A stretch of 64,000 nucleotides of DNA from contig JAEZTJ010000093.1 in NCBI GenBank assembly GCA_023421505.1, forward strand, positions 124,001-188,000, written 5' to 3'. A program made the position numbers and the translations under genes. This stretch comes from Bacillota bacterium (GTDB taxonomy: Bacteria > Bacillota > Clostridia > Lachnospirales > Lachnospiraceae). The notes beneath the pieces are model-generated. The model ran no database searches. It had not been told where the DNA came from and worked only from the letters and a program-made list of their open reading frames with translations. How positions within the stretch are numbered: position 1 is the first letter of the stretch; every line of letters begins with the position of its first letter. This document shows positions 53,657 to 63,200 of the stretch, piece by piece.

Positions 53657-54352
53657 TTATACTGCATAGTAGGAGTTCTCGTATTTTTTATATTTCTTTC
53701 CATAATACTGATATACTCCTTTTTTTACGTCAACCTTATTCAGTACCGCACCCAGTATTCTGCAGTTTCCTTTTTCTAATTGCTTTTTTACGCCTTTGAT
53801 AAGTTTATAGCTGATGGCATTCGCTTCTATTACAAGGACAACACCATCACAATGCTCTGCTACTACAACACTATCTATAACACTGCCAAGGGGCGGTGTA
53901 TCGATTATTATAAAGTCATACTCCTCTCTCATACAATCCAGTAAATTGATAAAAACATTACTACCTAGAAGCTCAACCGGATTAGGAGGCACCGGGCCAG
54001 TAAAAATCATATCCAGATTAGAGATATTGGTCTGATACAACACATCCTCCAAAGCCTTCATACCTGCAAGATAATGAGATAAACCAAGAACCTCTTGATT
54101 CGGCTTATACCGTCCTACAATTACCGATTTACGAAGGTCTGCATCAATAAACAGGACCTTTTTATCGCTCTCTGCCATGCAGACAGCGAGATTAAAGGAT
54201 ACATTGGACTTTCCTTCATTCGGTAAACTGCTTGTAATGCAGATAACCTTAATATTACTGCTGCATAATTGAATATTCGTTCTGATTTGCTTATAGGCTT
54301 CATTACTTCGAAAATCCAATTTCCAAATCTTTTCCAAATTAATTTGTAGCAT
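53657..54352 (-). CDS. Bacterial tyrosine kinase (BY-kinase), CpsD/CapB type
   Basis: A 231-residue cytoplasmic kinase controlling capsule or exopolysaccharide chain length. Walker A is SSLPNEGKSNVSFNLA, Walker A' VLFIDADLR, and Walker B FIIIDTPPLG. The C-terminus carries the autophosphorylation tyrosine cluster (VYQYYGKKYKKYENSYY). I choose ATG 54352 because GGAGG lies 5 nt upstream; the ATG four codons earlier overlaps that site. It needs a membrane activator; the two-TM protein encoded next is the only candidate nearby. Confidence 0.93.
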   Translation of the reverse strand: MLQINLEKIWKLDFRSNEAYKQIRTNIQLCSSNIKVICITSSLPNEGKSNVSFNLAVCMAESDKKVLFIDADLRKSVIVGRYKPNQEVLGLSHYLAGMKALEDVLYQTNISNLDMIFTGPVPPNPVELLGSNVFINLLDCMREEYDFIIIDTPPLGSVIDSVVVAEHCDGVVLVIEANAISYKLIKGVKKQLEKGNCRILGAVLNKVDVKKGVYQYYGKKYKKYENSYYAV

Positions 54353-54694
54353 ACCGTCCTCCATCCTATCACTTCAGCCTTACCGCATACTGAATTCCTT
54401 TTTTTTCCAACATTTGAATTATATTATATGGTTTTCTCATAATCAACCTTATATTGTTAAATTAAGTAAAATCTTGTTTACAGTTTATTCTTTATTTATA
54501 CAGCAATTTTTCCTATTTGCTATTTCTATATTCAAAGTGAGTTAAAACCAAATAATGCCTCCTCTAATAACCAAATATGTTACCATTTTCCGATTTATCC
54601 CCATTTTAATTCGTTTAGTCCTGTAGTTTCCTATATGCTTATAATCACATCTTTCTAAGTATTTCATATAATGAGACATAAAGGAGTGAAGTAT
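54353..54694. other. Divergent intergenic region, BY-kinase/dpaA
   Basis: About 340 bp of AT-rich sequence with no gene. It must hold the promoters for the exopolysaccharide group and for dpaAB. dpaAB is expected to use mother-cell sigma-K; I could not find a convincing sigma-K pair at a sensible distance. Confidence 0.35.
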
Positions 54695-55567
54695 ATGTCT
54701 AAGGAATCTAACATTGGTATTTTCGGCGGTGATCAACGCCAGGTATATATGGCTTCAGAATTTTTACAAAAGGGCTACCGTGTATATACTTATCGGTTGG
54801 CCGAGACTATTCTCCATGAAAATTGTATAAAGCTGCATACTCTGAATGAATTATTTGATAAATGTAATTTACTCATCGGTCCAATTCCTTTGACAAGAGA
54901 TCTGGTATCTGTTGCTTCAACTAGTACCTCTGAGCTTAGCGTTATGAGTCTCTCTAATCTTCTAACAAAAGACCATTTCCTCATCGGGGGGATGATTCCT
55001 ACTTCGATCGCTGGGATTTGTACCTCTAAGGGTATTCCTTATTATGATCTTATGAAGAATGAGAAAATAACCATTTTGAATGCAATAGCCACTGCTGAAG
55101 GCTCCATTATGGAAGCAATTCAAAGCAGTGACAGGAATCTACATGGAAGTAACTGCCTTATTCTCGGTTATGGGCGCTGTGCAAAGGTTCTAGCTCAAAA
55201 ATTAAAAGGTCTTGATACAAAAGTCACTGTAGCGGCAAGATCAAAAGAAGCGTTGGCATATGCAGAGGCTGCCGGACTTACAATTATTCCTTTATCTGAT
55301 ATGAAAACTCTTTTGTCCTCCTTTGATTTTATATTTAATACTATCCCATCCCTCATACTGGATAAGAGCAGTCTGGATCTGGTAAATTCGAATGTTACCA
55401 TAATCGACATTGCTTCTGCTCCCGGCGGCGTTGATTATGAATATGCGATGCAAAAGAAATTAAGAGCCAAGTTATGTCTTGGACTGCCGGGTAAGGTTGC
55501 GCCCAAGACATCTGCCGATATCCTTGTAGATGAAATAATAGCGTTATTGAAAGAAAGAAGTGATTAA
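54695..55567 (+). CDS. dpaA: Dipicolinate synthase subunit A
   Basis: A 290-residue NAD(P)-binding oxidoreductase that, with DpaB, makes dipicolinic acid from a lysine-pathway intermediate for spore-core dehydration. It shows the N-terminal GIFGGDQRQVYMA and a Rossmann fold at about 150-260 (NCLILGYGRCAKVLAQKLKG; FDFIFNTIPSLIL; TIIDIASAPGG). Start ATG 54695 is 8 nt after AAGGAG; an upstream in-frame ATG lacks a site. The stop codon abuts the dpaB start (TAAATG). This shows an endospore-former. Confidence 0.93.
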   Translation: MSKESNIGIFGGDQRQVYMASEFLQKGYRVYTYRLAETILHENCIKLHTLNELFDKCNLLIGPIPLTRDLVSVASTSTSELSVMSLSNLLTKDHFLIGGMIPTSIAGICTSKGIPYYDLMKNEKITILNAIATAEGSIMEAIQSSDRNLHGSNCLILGYGRCAKVLAQKLKGLDTKVTVAARSKEALAYAEAAGLTIIPLSDMKTLLSSFDFIFNTIPSLILDKSSLDLVNSNVTIIDIASAPGGVDYEYAMQKKLRAKLCLGLPGKVAPKTSADILVDEIIALLKERSD

Positions 55568-56155
55568 ATGATCGTTCAAGGAAAAAATGTGGGCATTGCC
55601 CTAACCGGATCTTTTTGTACCTTTGATAAAGTCTTTCCTCAGATAGAACGTCTGGTTTCGGAAAATGCCAATGTCTATACAATCTTTTCAGATCGTTCTC
55701 AGATAACAGATACCAGATTTGGGAACGCAGACAGTTTTCTTCAAAAAGCCGGCGATATAACAGGTAAAAAACCTATTACAACCCTTGTGGAAGCGGAAAA
55801 GCTGGGACCGAATAACTTGTTAGATGTTATCGTAGTTGCCCCGTGTACAGGAAATACCCTTGCTAAGATGGCCAATGCAATTACCGATTCTACTGTGCTT
55901 ATGGCCGCAAAAGGCTTATTAAGAAATAATAAGCCTGTAGTCATTGCCGTATCCACGAATGATGCGTTAAGTAATAATTTAAAAAATATTGGTTTATTAA
56001 TTAATAATAAAAATATATTTTTTGTTCCCTTTGGTCAGGATAACTATAAAGGCAAGCCCAATTCCATGGTTGCCCATTTTGATCTAATCATACCAACGAT
56101 AGAAGAAGCCTTAGAAGGAAGACAGCTGCAACCTGTCATTCTTACACCGCAGTAG
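55568..56155 (+). CDS. dpaB: Dipicolinate synthase subunit B (flavoprotein)
   Basis: A 195-residue flavoprotein-family subunit (SpoVFB type). Motifs: VGIALTGSFCTFDKVFPQIE at the N-terminus and the flavin-binding DVIVVAPCTGNTLAKMANAITDS (residues about 82-104), then NKPVVIAVSTNDALS. Translated directly after dpaA. The partner of DpaA in dipicolinate formation in the mother cell. Confidence 0.94.
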   Translation: MIVQGKNVGIALTGSFCTFDKVFPQIERLVSENANVYTIFSDRSQITDTRFGNADSFLQKAGDITGKKPITTLVEAEKLGPNNLLDVIVVAPCTGNTLAKMANAITDSTVLMAAKGLLRNNKPVVIAVSTNDALSNNLKNIGLLINNKNIFFVPFGQDNYKGKPNSMVAHFDLIIPTIEEALEGRQLQPVILTPQ

Positions 56156-56181
56156 TAATATAATATAAAAATAGAAAGCAA

Positions 56182-56284
56182 AGGGGCAGTCAGCCATAGT
56201 AATTCACAGATACTGCAGCAGACACATCAGCAGTTACCCTCCAGTATGAAACTTATGTGATACTATTAATATAACTGCCCCTTT
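56182..56284 (+). terminator. Long-loop terminator after dpaAB
   Basis: AAAGGGGCAGT (56182-56192) pairs with ACTGCCCCTTT (56274-56284) around an 81-nt loop; TATTC follows. The rest of the 318-bp gap up to asnB shows nothing else. Confidence 0.55.
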
Positions 56285-56473
56285 TATTCATAGAAAGCTT
56301 TTTTAGCAGGCTGAACTGTAATTCGTACACCCATACAAGCTTTATATGCATAAATTGCCATAGTATCTTTTCTACTTGAATGCTTGTACCTGCTCTTTTT
56401 TCAGAAAAATCATACGGCAGGTAGAAATAGCTTGTAGTTTGCAATGCCGTTAACGGCAGAATGGAGGTTTTAT

Positions 56474-58324
56474 ATGTGTGGAATAGCCGGTTTTAGCAGT
56501 AGGAAGACCGATTATACCAAGGAAAACAGCAAATGGCTTAAAATTTTAGACAATATGAAGCAGTCAATGCAACACCGGGGTCCTGATGATGAAGGTGAAT
56601 ATCTTACACCGCAAGCGGGACTCGCACATAAAAGATTATCCATTATCGACTTAAGCCGTGGTAAGCAGCCAATGACCCGTGAGAAATGCGGTTGTACCTA
56701 CACCATAGTATATAATGGTGAGCTTTATAATACCGCAGAGCTTCGTGATACTCTGATTAATATGGGGTATCTGTTCAAAACCCACTGTGACACCGAGGTT
56801 ATCTTAATTGGATATATGGCTTTAGGGACTGAATTTATAAAACAGATGAATGGAATTTTCTCCTTCGCGATCTGGGATGATAACTCACATACACTTTGTC
56901 TGGTACGGGACAGATTAGGCGTAAAGCCCTTATTTTATACTTATTATGACGAAACACTGATATTTGGCTCAGAAATAAAGGTACTGTTTGAGTACCCCGG
57001 TTTCAAGCCGCGCATAGATTCCCAGGGACTTTGCGAGGTCTTTGGTCTGGGCCCTGCCAAATCCTATGGACTTGGTGTATTTAAGGATGTCTATGAAGTT
57101 TTACCCGGTAACGTACTTATTTTTAATCAAGCAGGCCTTCATGAAGAGCCTTACTGGAGTCTCATAAGCACACCGCATGAGGATACCTTTGAAGAAACTG
57201 TTGAAAAAACCTCTTTCCTACTTCGGGATGCAGTAAAGCGTCAGATGATCTCAGATATACCGATATGTACCTTTTTGTCTGGAGGCGTAGATTCGAGTCT
57301 GGTCACTGCAATCTGTGCAAACGAACTGAAAAAGGAAGGAAAACAAATCGAGACCTATTCCTTTGATTTTGTAGACAATGCAAAGCATTTCAAGTCAAAC
57401 TCCTTCCAGCCTTCCCAGGATCGTCCCTATGTTGATATCATGAAGGAGCAGGTGAATAGTAAGCATACCTATCTGGAATGTGATAATCTTGATTTAGCTG
57501 ATAACTTATACCACGCCGTTGATGCACGAGACTTGCCTAATATGGCTGATGTTGAATCCTCCTTATTATACTTCTGTAAAAAAGTAGCAGCACAGACAAA
57601 GGTTGCTCTAACCGGTGAATGTGCCGATGAAATATTTGGTGGCTACCCGTGGTTTCATAACCCTGAGATCATGTCTGCTAACGCTTTCCCCTGGTCAAGA
57701 AATTTAGATACAAGAAAGCAGCTTCTCTCTAGTGATTTGCTTTCCTCTATTGATATTGATGGTTATGTACAGTCCACCTATGAAAAATCAATTGCCGAGA
57801 CGCCAAAGCTTGCGGGTGAAGGCAGGACTGAAGCCCGCAGAAGAGAAATCGCTTATCTTAATCTTAAGTGGTTTATGGTTACATTACTGGATCGTATGGA
57901 CCGGTGCAGTATGTATTCTGGCCTAGAAGCCAGAGTACCCTTTGCCGATCATCGAATAATCGAATATGTATGGAATGTTCCATGGGAAATGAAATCACCG
58001 AATGGTGTTGTGAAAGGATTACTGCGAGAGGCCGGTAGGGGTCTGATACCTGACGAAATCCTGTATCGCAAAAAAAGTCCTTATCCAAAGACCTATCATC
58101 CGGAATATGAGAAGCTTTTAGGTAACCGACTACTAGATATCCTATCCGAACCAAATGCTCCAATTAAGCCGCTGGTGGATGAGAAAAAAATAAGAGCCTT
58201 TTTAGCTTCACCCTCGGATTACGGAAAGCCCTGGTATGGGCAGCTTATGGCCGGACCGCAGTTGATTGCCTATCTGCTGCAGATTAATTACTGGCTGGAG
58301 AAATATCATATACAGTTGATATGA
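56474..58324 (+). CDS. asnB: Asparagine synthetase B (glutamine-hydrolysing)
   Basis: A 616-residue class II amidotransferase. It begins MCGIAGF, so Cys2 is the glutaminase nucleophile after Met removal; that fixes the start at 56474, with GGAGG 6 nt upstream. The glutaminase domain (1 to about 210) includes MQHRGPDDEGEY and YNGELYN. The synthetase domain has the ATP-binding SGGVDSSL (PP-loop) and GECADEIFGGYPWFH, and YSGLEARVPFADHRIIEYV. Makes asparagine from aspartate, glutamine and ATP. It is a single gene with its own terminator. Confidence 0.96.
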   Translation: MCGIAGFSSRKTDYTKENSKWLKILDNMKQSMQHRGPDDEGEYLTPQAGLAHKRLSIIDLSRGKQPMTREKCGCTYTIVYNGELYNTAELRDTLINMGYLFKTHCDTEVILIGYMALGTEFIKQMNGIFSFAIWDDNSHTLCLVRDRLGVKPLFYTYYDETLIFGSEIKVLFEYPGFKPRIDSQGLCEVFGLGPAKSYGLGVFKDVYEVLPGNVLIFNQAGLHEEPYWSLISTPHEDTFEETVEKTSFLLRDAVKRQMISDIPICTFLSGGVDSSLVTAICANELKKEGKQIETYSFDFVDNAKHFKSNSFQPSQDRPYVDIMKEQVNSKHTYLECDNLDLADNLYHAVDARDLPNMADVESSLLYFCKKVAAQTKVALTGECADEIFGGYPWFHNPEIMSANAFPWSRNLDTRKQLLSSDLLSSIDIDGYVQSTYEKSIAETPKLAGEGRTEARRREIAYLNLKWFMVTLLDRMDRCSMYSGLEARVPFADHRIIEYVWNVPWEMKSPNGVVKGLLREAGRGLIPDEILYRKKSPYPKTYHPEYEKLLGNRLLDILSEPNAPIKPLVDEKKIRAFLASPSDYGKPWYGQLMAGPQLIAYLLQINYWLEKYHIQLI

Positions 58325-58351
58325 TGCTCCGAACAGTAATTAAGTTTATAA

Positions 58352-58416
58352 AATAGCGTGTGATTATTATCGAGCAGAGACGCCTTCACTCGGTTGGATA
58401 ATAATCACACGCTATT
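58352..58416. terminator. Bidirectional terminator after asnB
   Basis: A 19-bp perfect stem (58352-58370 with 58398-58416) with a 27-nt loop, followed by CTTTTT on the plus strand. The right arm overlaps the last codons of the convergent small gene (stop at 58412). Confidence 0.8.
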
Positions 58417-58738
58417 CTTTTTGGTAATCTATGTGATAAAACTGAAAGCCCATAATAAATCCCGGAATGCGGTAAATCGGATTGGCTAGTACACGGTTAT
58501 AGCTTTTTATTGTTTCCCGATAGATCATGTTGCTGGTCTCAAGCATTCTTTTTGCTGCTTGAGCATTCGGATTGCCCCTCTCTTGGTTATATAGTGTGCG
58601 ATGCATTTGCGCCTGTACAGCTGCTGACGTCATCTCGTGTTTGCTATGGGAAAGCTTATTGAAAGCTATCCCAAACCATAGTAATAATAAAGCAGCTGTG
58701 CTTATTACTGCAATCGTGCAGGCTATTATTACAATCAA
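58412..58738 (-). CDS. Short LemA-like membrane protein
   Basis: A 108-residue protein with one N-terminal membrane helix (residues about 2-24) and a helical cytoplasmic or external tail. The segment ETSNMIYRETIKSYNRVL and the closing IPGFIMGFQ resemble the end of LemA proteins, but it is much shorter than the usual near 185 residues and lacks most of the middle. It may be a compact relative or a decayed copy. Function unknown. Confidence 0.55.
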   Translation of the reverse strand: MIVIIACTIAVISTAALLLLWFGIAFNKLSHSKHEMTSAAVQAQMHRTLYNQERGNPNAQAAKRMLETSNMIYRETIKSYNRVLANPIYRIPGFIMGFQFYHIDYQKE

Positions 58739-58947
58739 TTTTTCACCTTCCTCTGCTTGGCATAAATTATTTACGCTATTCTATCTCGAATTTACTATGT
58801 CTCATCCTAGCAGAAAAAATGTTAAAATAATGCATAATGCTTGAAATGTCGCTATTTTACCCTCAAATGCAACTCAATATACATTGTGGATTGTTACCTT
58901 TTATGCTAAGATATAGTTGATTGAGAAAAACTATCGGAGGTTAAGCT

Positions 58948-59673
58948 ATGCTTAAAATTGCTATTTGCGACGATAATTTGCAGGAGCTTGCCCGTATTAC
59001 CAACTTGATCGGCAGCTACCAGGAAGAGAAAAAGATTTCTCTAAAATACGAGGTTTTTTCCAATGCTTTCGAGCTTATTGATACACTGCAGAGAGGTTTC
59101 TATGATATCCTGCTTTTGGATGTGATGATGCCCGGTTTTAATGGAATGCAGGCAGCACATGAAATTCGTACCTTCGACAGGCAAATCAAAATCGTATTTT
59201 TGACCAATTCTCCGGAATTCGCAGTAGAAAGCTATTCTGTTGATGCGTATTATTACTTGATTAAGCCTGCTACAGCAGAAAGGCTATTTCCAATATTAAA
59301 TAGATTATCTGGGGAAATATTAAAATTGCATGAAACTTTACCAATTACATTATCCTCTGGGATGATGCGTATTCCCTTTTGTCAATTGGAATTTTTAGAG
59401 GTTATGAATAAAAAGCTGTTTTTTCATCTTACTGACGGAAGTGTAAAAGAGCTTTATGGCTCCCTTTCCGATTTTGAGACAGAGCTACTAAGTAGATCGG
59501 AATTTATTAAGGTACACCGTTCTTATATTGTTAATATGGGGTGTATTCAAGAACTTAATGCCAAAGGGCTTACCACTTATTCCAAGCAATGCATCCCTAT
59601 ATCAAGGCTTCTCTACGCACAGATTCGGAAGGCATATATGGAGAACCTGTTTGCTGAAAAGGGGGTACAATGA
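58948..59673 (+). CDS. LytTR-family response regulator (AgrA/LytR type)
   Basis: A 241-residue regulator. Receiver domain at 1-120 with phosphoacceptor Asp58 in ILLLDVMMPG and the acidic pair CDDN at 7-10. LytTR DNA-binding domain at about 135-235 (FLEVMNKKLFFHL, FIKVHRSYIVNMGCIQEL). Such regulators usually sit beside a membrane histidine kinase of the AgrC/LytS type; none is encoded here, so it is an orphan. A CGGAGG precedes the ATG by 6 nt. Confidence 0.93.
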   Translation: MLKIAICDDNLQELARITNLIGSYQEEKKISLKYEVFSNAFELIDTLQRGFYDILLLDVMMPGFNGMQAAHEIRTFDRQIKIVFLTNSPEFAVESYSVDAYYYLIKPATAERLFPILNRLSGEILKLHETLPITLSSGMMRIPFCQLEFLEVMNKKLFFHLTDGSVKELYGSLSDFETELLSRSEFIKVHRSYIVNMGCIQELNAKGLTTYSKQCIPISRLLYAQIRKAYMENLFAEKGVQ

Positions 59674-59707
59674 TAACTTCTGCTCTCAGTTACCGTTAGA
59701 AGAAGGA

Positions 59708-59743
59708 GGGTGCCCTTAAAGCCTTTACGACTTCATTGCACCC
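59708..59743. terminator. Weak convergent terminator
   Basis: GGGTGC (59708-59713) can pair with GCACCC (59738-59743) between the convergent LytTR and CheY-like genes; there is no good T-tract. Confidence 0.3.
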
Positions 59744-59762
59744 CCCTAAGATAGGTAAGCCA

Positions 59763-60173
59763 TTATTCATTTTTCTCCGATAGCAGTCCAATTTTATGCA
59801 TTGCTTCTATAAATTTATCCGTTTTGATCGGCTTCGAGGCATAGGCCTCACAGCCGTACTGAAAAGCCTCCTGAACAAGCTCTGCTTCTGAAAGTGCGGT
59901 CGTCATGATGATTTTCACTCGCTTCTCCGGTAGAATGAATTTTTTCATCTCCATCTCCCTGATTGCTTTTAACACCTTTACTCCATCAATTTTGGGCATC
60001 ATAATATCCAGACAAATCAGATCATAAGGCTTTTTTTCTCTCATGGATATCATATAGGCATCAATTGCTTCCATGCCGTCTACTACAATATCACATTCAC
60101 CAAACTGTGACAAAAATGAGCTTAAGAACATTCGACTTGTTAAGTCATCCTCAGCAATTAATATTTTCAACAT
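59763..60173 (-). CDS. Stand-alone CheY-like receiver protein
   Basis: A 136-residue single receiver domain without an output domain. Acidic pocket AEDD (residues 7-10), phosphoacceptor Asp56 in LICLDIMMPKIDG, Thr in MTTALS, and Lys in ASKPIK. I start at ATG 60173 (MLKILIAEDD), after GGAAG; 29 more upstream codons lack a site. It lies 120 bp after the hybrid kinase gene, with a 7-bp hairpin (60207-60223) between them, and probably receives phosphate from the kinase Hpt domain. Confidence 0.92.
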   Translation of the reverse strand: MLKILIAEDDLTSRMFLSSFLSQFGECDIVVDGMEAIDAYMISMREKKPYDLICLDIMMPKIDGVKVLKAIREMEMKKFILPEKRVKIIMTTALSEAELVQEAFQYGCEAYASKPIKTDKFIEAMHKIGLLSEKNE

Positions 60174-60293
60174 AAATTCTTCCTTTCCTGCGCTTCTTTT
60201 ATGCCTCGCTAGCAAGGCTAGCGCATGATTCGTTTTGTTTTGGGGAATAAGCAGATACAATACGTTTTGAACTTTTTTATTTAATTCTTTCTT

Positions 60294-63200
60294 TTATAAA
60301 TTCCAGGATGCTTTGTATAGATCAAATTTATTTTTCATTAACACAGAATTCTTTAGTATATCATAAAAATTACCTTTTCTTGCAGACAGCTCTATCTTAA
60401 ACGCCATATCCTTTAATTCCTGGCTATCCATTTGATTAAAAAGCTCTTTAATTTTATGAATTAACTCCTCTACTCTGTAATAATCATTTAAGGTTATCAT
60501 ATTTAAAAGCTCGTTTAGAAGAACATCTAGCTGGTCAATGAGAGGCTTTAGTTCCTTTATTGACATTTCATTACTCTGACTGATAAATACTAACTCACCC
60601 TTATCGTTAATCACCGGTGTTTCCATAAAATCTTCATCTTTTTCAGGATATACCAACAGCTTATCCATCATAAATAGTAACTCATCGAGCTTAATTGGCT
60701 TTGAGATATATTCATCCATTCCCATTCCAATAAATTTTTCTCTGTCTCCGATCAAAGCAAAAGCAGTGAGTGCTATAATGGGTATATGGCCCCTGTTATG
60801 TTCTAGTGCACGGATATGCTTAAGTGCCTCAACTCCGTCCATTTCAGGCATCAATATATCCATCAGAATAAGATCAAAGTGTTTGTGCTTATAGGCTTTA
60901 ACTGCCTCGGCGCCATTACTTACAACTACGACCCTGTGACCCTTTTTTGTCAGCATACTGGATAAAAAGGTCTGATTAATCATATCATCCTCAGCAAGCA
61001 AAATGTCGTAGCTTTTGATTGATTCATATTCCTTCTTTACTATCTTCTGCTCTTCTATTTTATCAGCAATCTTAAAAGGAATGTTAAAGTAAAAGGTACT
61101 GCCTTTTCCTTCCTCACTGTTAACTCCTATTTCCCCTCCCATCATTTCCACTAATTGCCTGCTGATGATTAGGCCCAAGCCTGAGCCCCCATATTTTCGG
61201 GTATAAGAACTATCCAGTTGACTGAAGCTTTTGAATAGTTTATTTAGATTCTCCTGTGAAATTCCTATTCCCGTATCTCTTACCGTAAATTTTAGGGTGA
61301 CTTCATCTCCCATTCTTGTAACTTCATTGACTTCAATAAATATATCACCATGATTGGTAAACTTAATCGCGTTATTAATCAGATTATTAAGTACCTGCTG
61401 AAGTCTGCTGTAATCACTATGCAGATATTCCGGTATATGATCAGAGATAGTGCAATGCAGCTTTAAGCCCTTTTCTTTCGCACGAACCGAATGGATATTA
61501 ATGACCTCTTCTAATTTGTCGTATATATTAAAGTCAGCCATGATTATTCTTAATTTTCCAGCTTCCATTTTAGAGAAATCCAAAATATCATTAATTATCC
61601 TAAGTAATGAATCTGCACAATTTTTTGCTGCGTTCAAATTCTCACTCTGCTCATTATTAAGCCTCGACATCAGGGTAAGATCAATCATACCAGTTATACC
61701 ATTAATCGGAGTTCTTATTTCATGGCTCATATTGGCAAGAAATTCACTTTTTGCTCTATTCGCAGCTTCCGCCTCTTCCTTCGCCCTCATGAGAACTTCC
61801 TGACTTTTGATTAAGCTGAGCTGTGCTAACTTTCTATCTGTTATCTCTGATATAATAACCGCCATCAGGCCTTCAGAGGGGGTAAATGCAGATACGGAAA
61901 ACCATCGATCGGAGACGGAGGATTTATATTCATATAATGGCAGCTTTTCAAATTTACCGTTTTTTTCAAATTCCTCTTTCCATTTTTTTAATAGATCCTG
62001 TAATAACTCAGGAAAAATCTTTGAATTATTCCTGTTATAATCCTTAAGCTTCATTTCAAACATTTCTTCAAATGAATGATTGCCTTCAATCAGTTCGAAA
62101 TTAATCGGTTTTCCTTCCGCATCTTCAACAAAGCGCTGTAAAATAAAAGCATCAGACATATTTAAAAATAAGCTCTGATATTTCTTTTTACTTTCTTTGA
62201 TTAACTCTTCGGCCTGCTTACGTTCGGCAATATCACGGCAAATAGATAAAATAACGTGCTTACCGTTCATCTCAAAAAAATGCCCGTTAACCTCTAGCGG
62301 AATCTCTTTTCCATCCCGTGACAAGAGTATTGTCTCATAGACATAATGCTCTCTTGTCATTAAGCATTTATACACATCAAGCATCTTACTCTTAATTCTA
62401 TCCGGTCTTAAAACCTGAAGGGAGAGATTTTTTATCTCCTTCTTGTCGTAGCCAAGCTTCATACAAGTGGTTTCATTCGCATCTATGATTGTACTGTCAC
62501 CCAAGCTATCATCATAATCATGCAAAAGCACCAGATCTGTTGCATTATCAAAAAGCTGCCGGTAATTTTCTTCACTAACTTTCAGCGCCTGTTCCGCAAT
62601 CTTTCTGCCATGCATATCATATACAACCCCGATATATCCTGCATATTTCTCATCAAGATCATAGTAAGGCATACCCAAATTACATACCCAGCGATATTCT
62701 CCATCACTTCGTTTCATTCGATATTCTATCTCGTAAGGAGCTCGTTTCTTAATGGCAGCTCCAAGTTCCCTTCGGGCTTGTTCTGCATCCTCCTCATGGA
62801 TAGACTTTATCCACCCATCGCCTAATCCCTCATCAAGTATTAAACCAGAATACTCAAGCCAGGTATGATTAAGGAAGTCACATTTGCCCTCTGCATCGGA
62901 GCGCCATATCATCATAGGGAAGCGATCTAACAGCTTAAAGGTAAAATCCTTCATTCGTATTAATTGTTTTTCACGCTCAATCAAATCTGTTATATTATCC
63001 ACAACAATCATGACATGCTTCATCCCGTCAATCGTAACCGGGACAAAATTAATCTTTAACCACGGAGATATCTTCTTCCCGTTTTTGATAATAGAGTGCT
63101 GGATAATTACATCATTACAGGAGATTCCTTTGCCTAACACCTCTTTTACCTTTTGTCTTATTATACATAAACTGCAGTTCACACCGTAGCCACAGCCTTT

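Noticed and set aside
54640..54680. Sigma-K promoter (CATATAATG) for dpaAB
   Set aside because: A -10-like match at about 54665 would start transcription inside or next to the ribosome site, leaving too short a leader.
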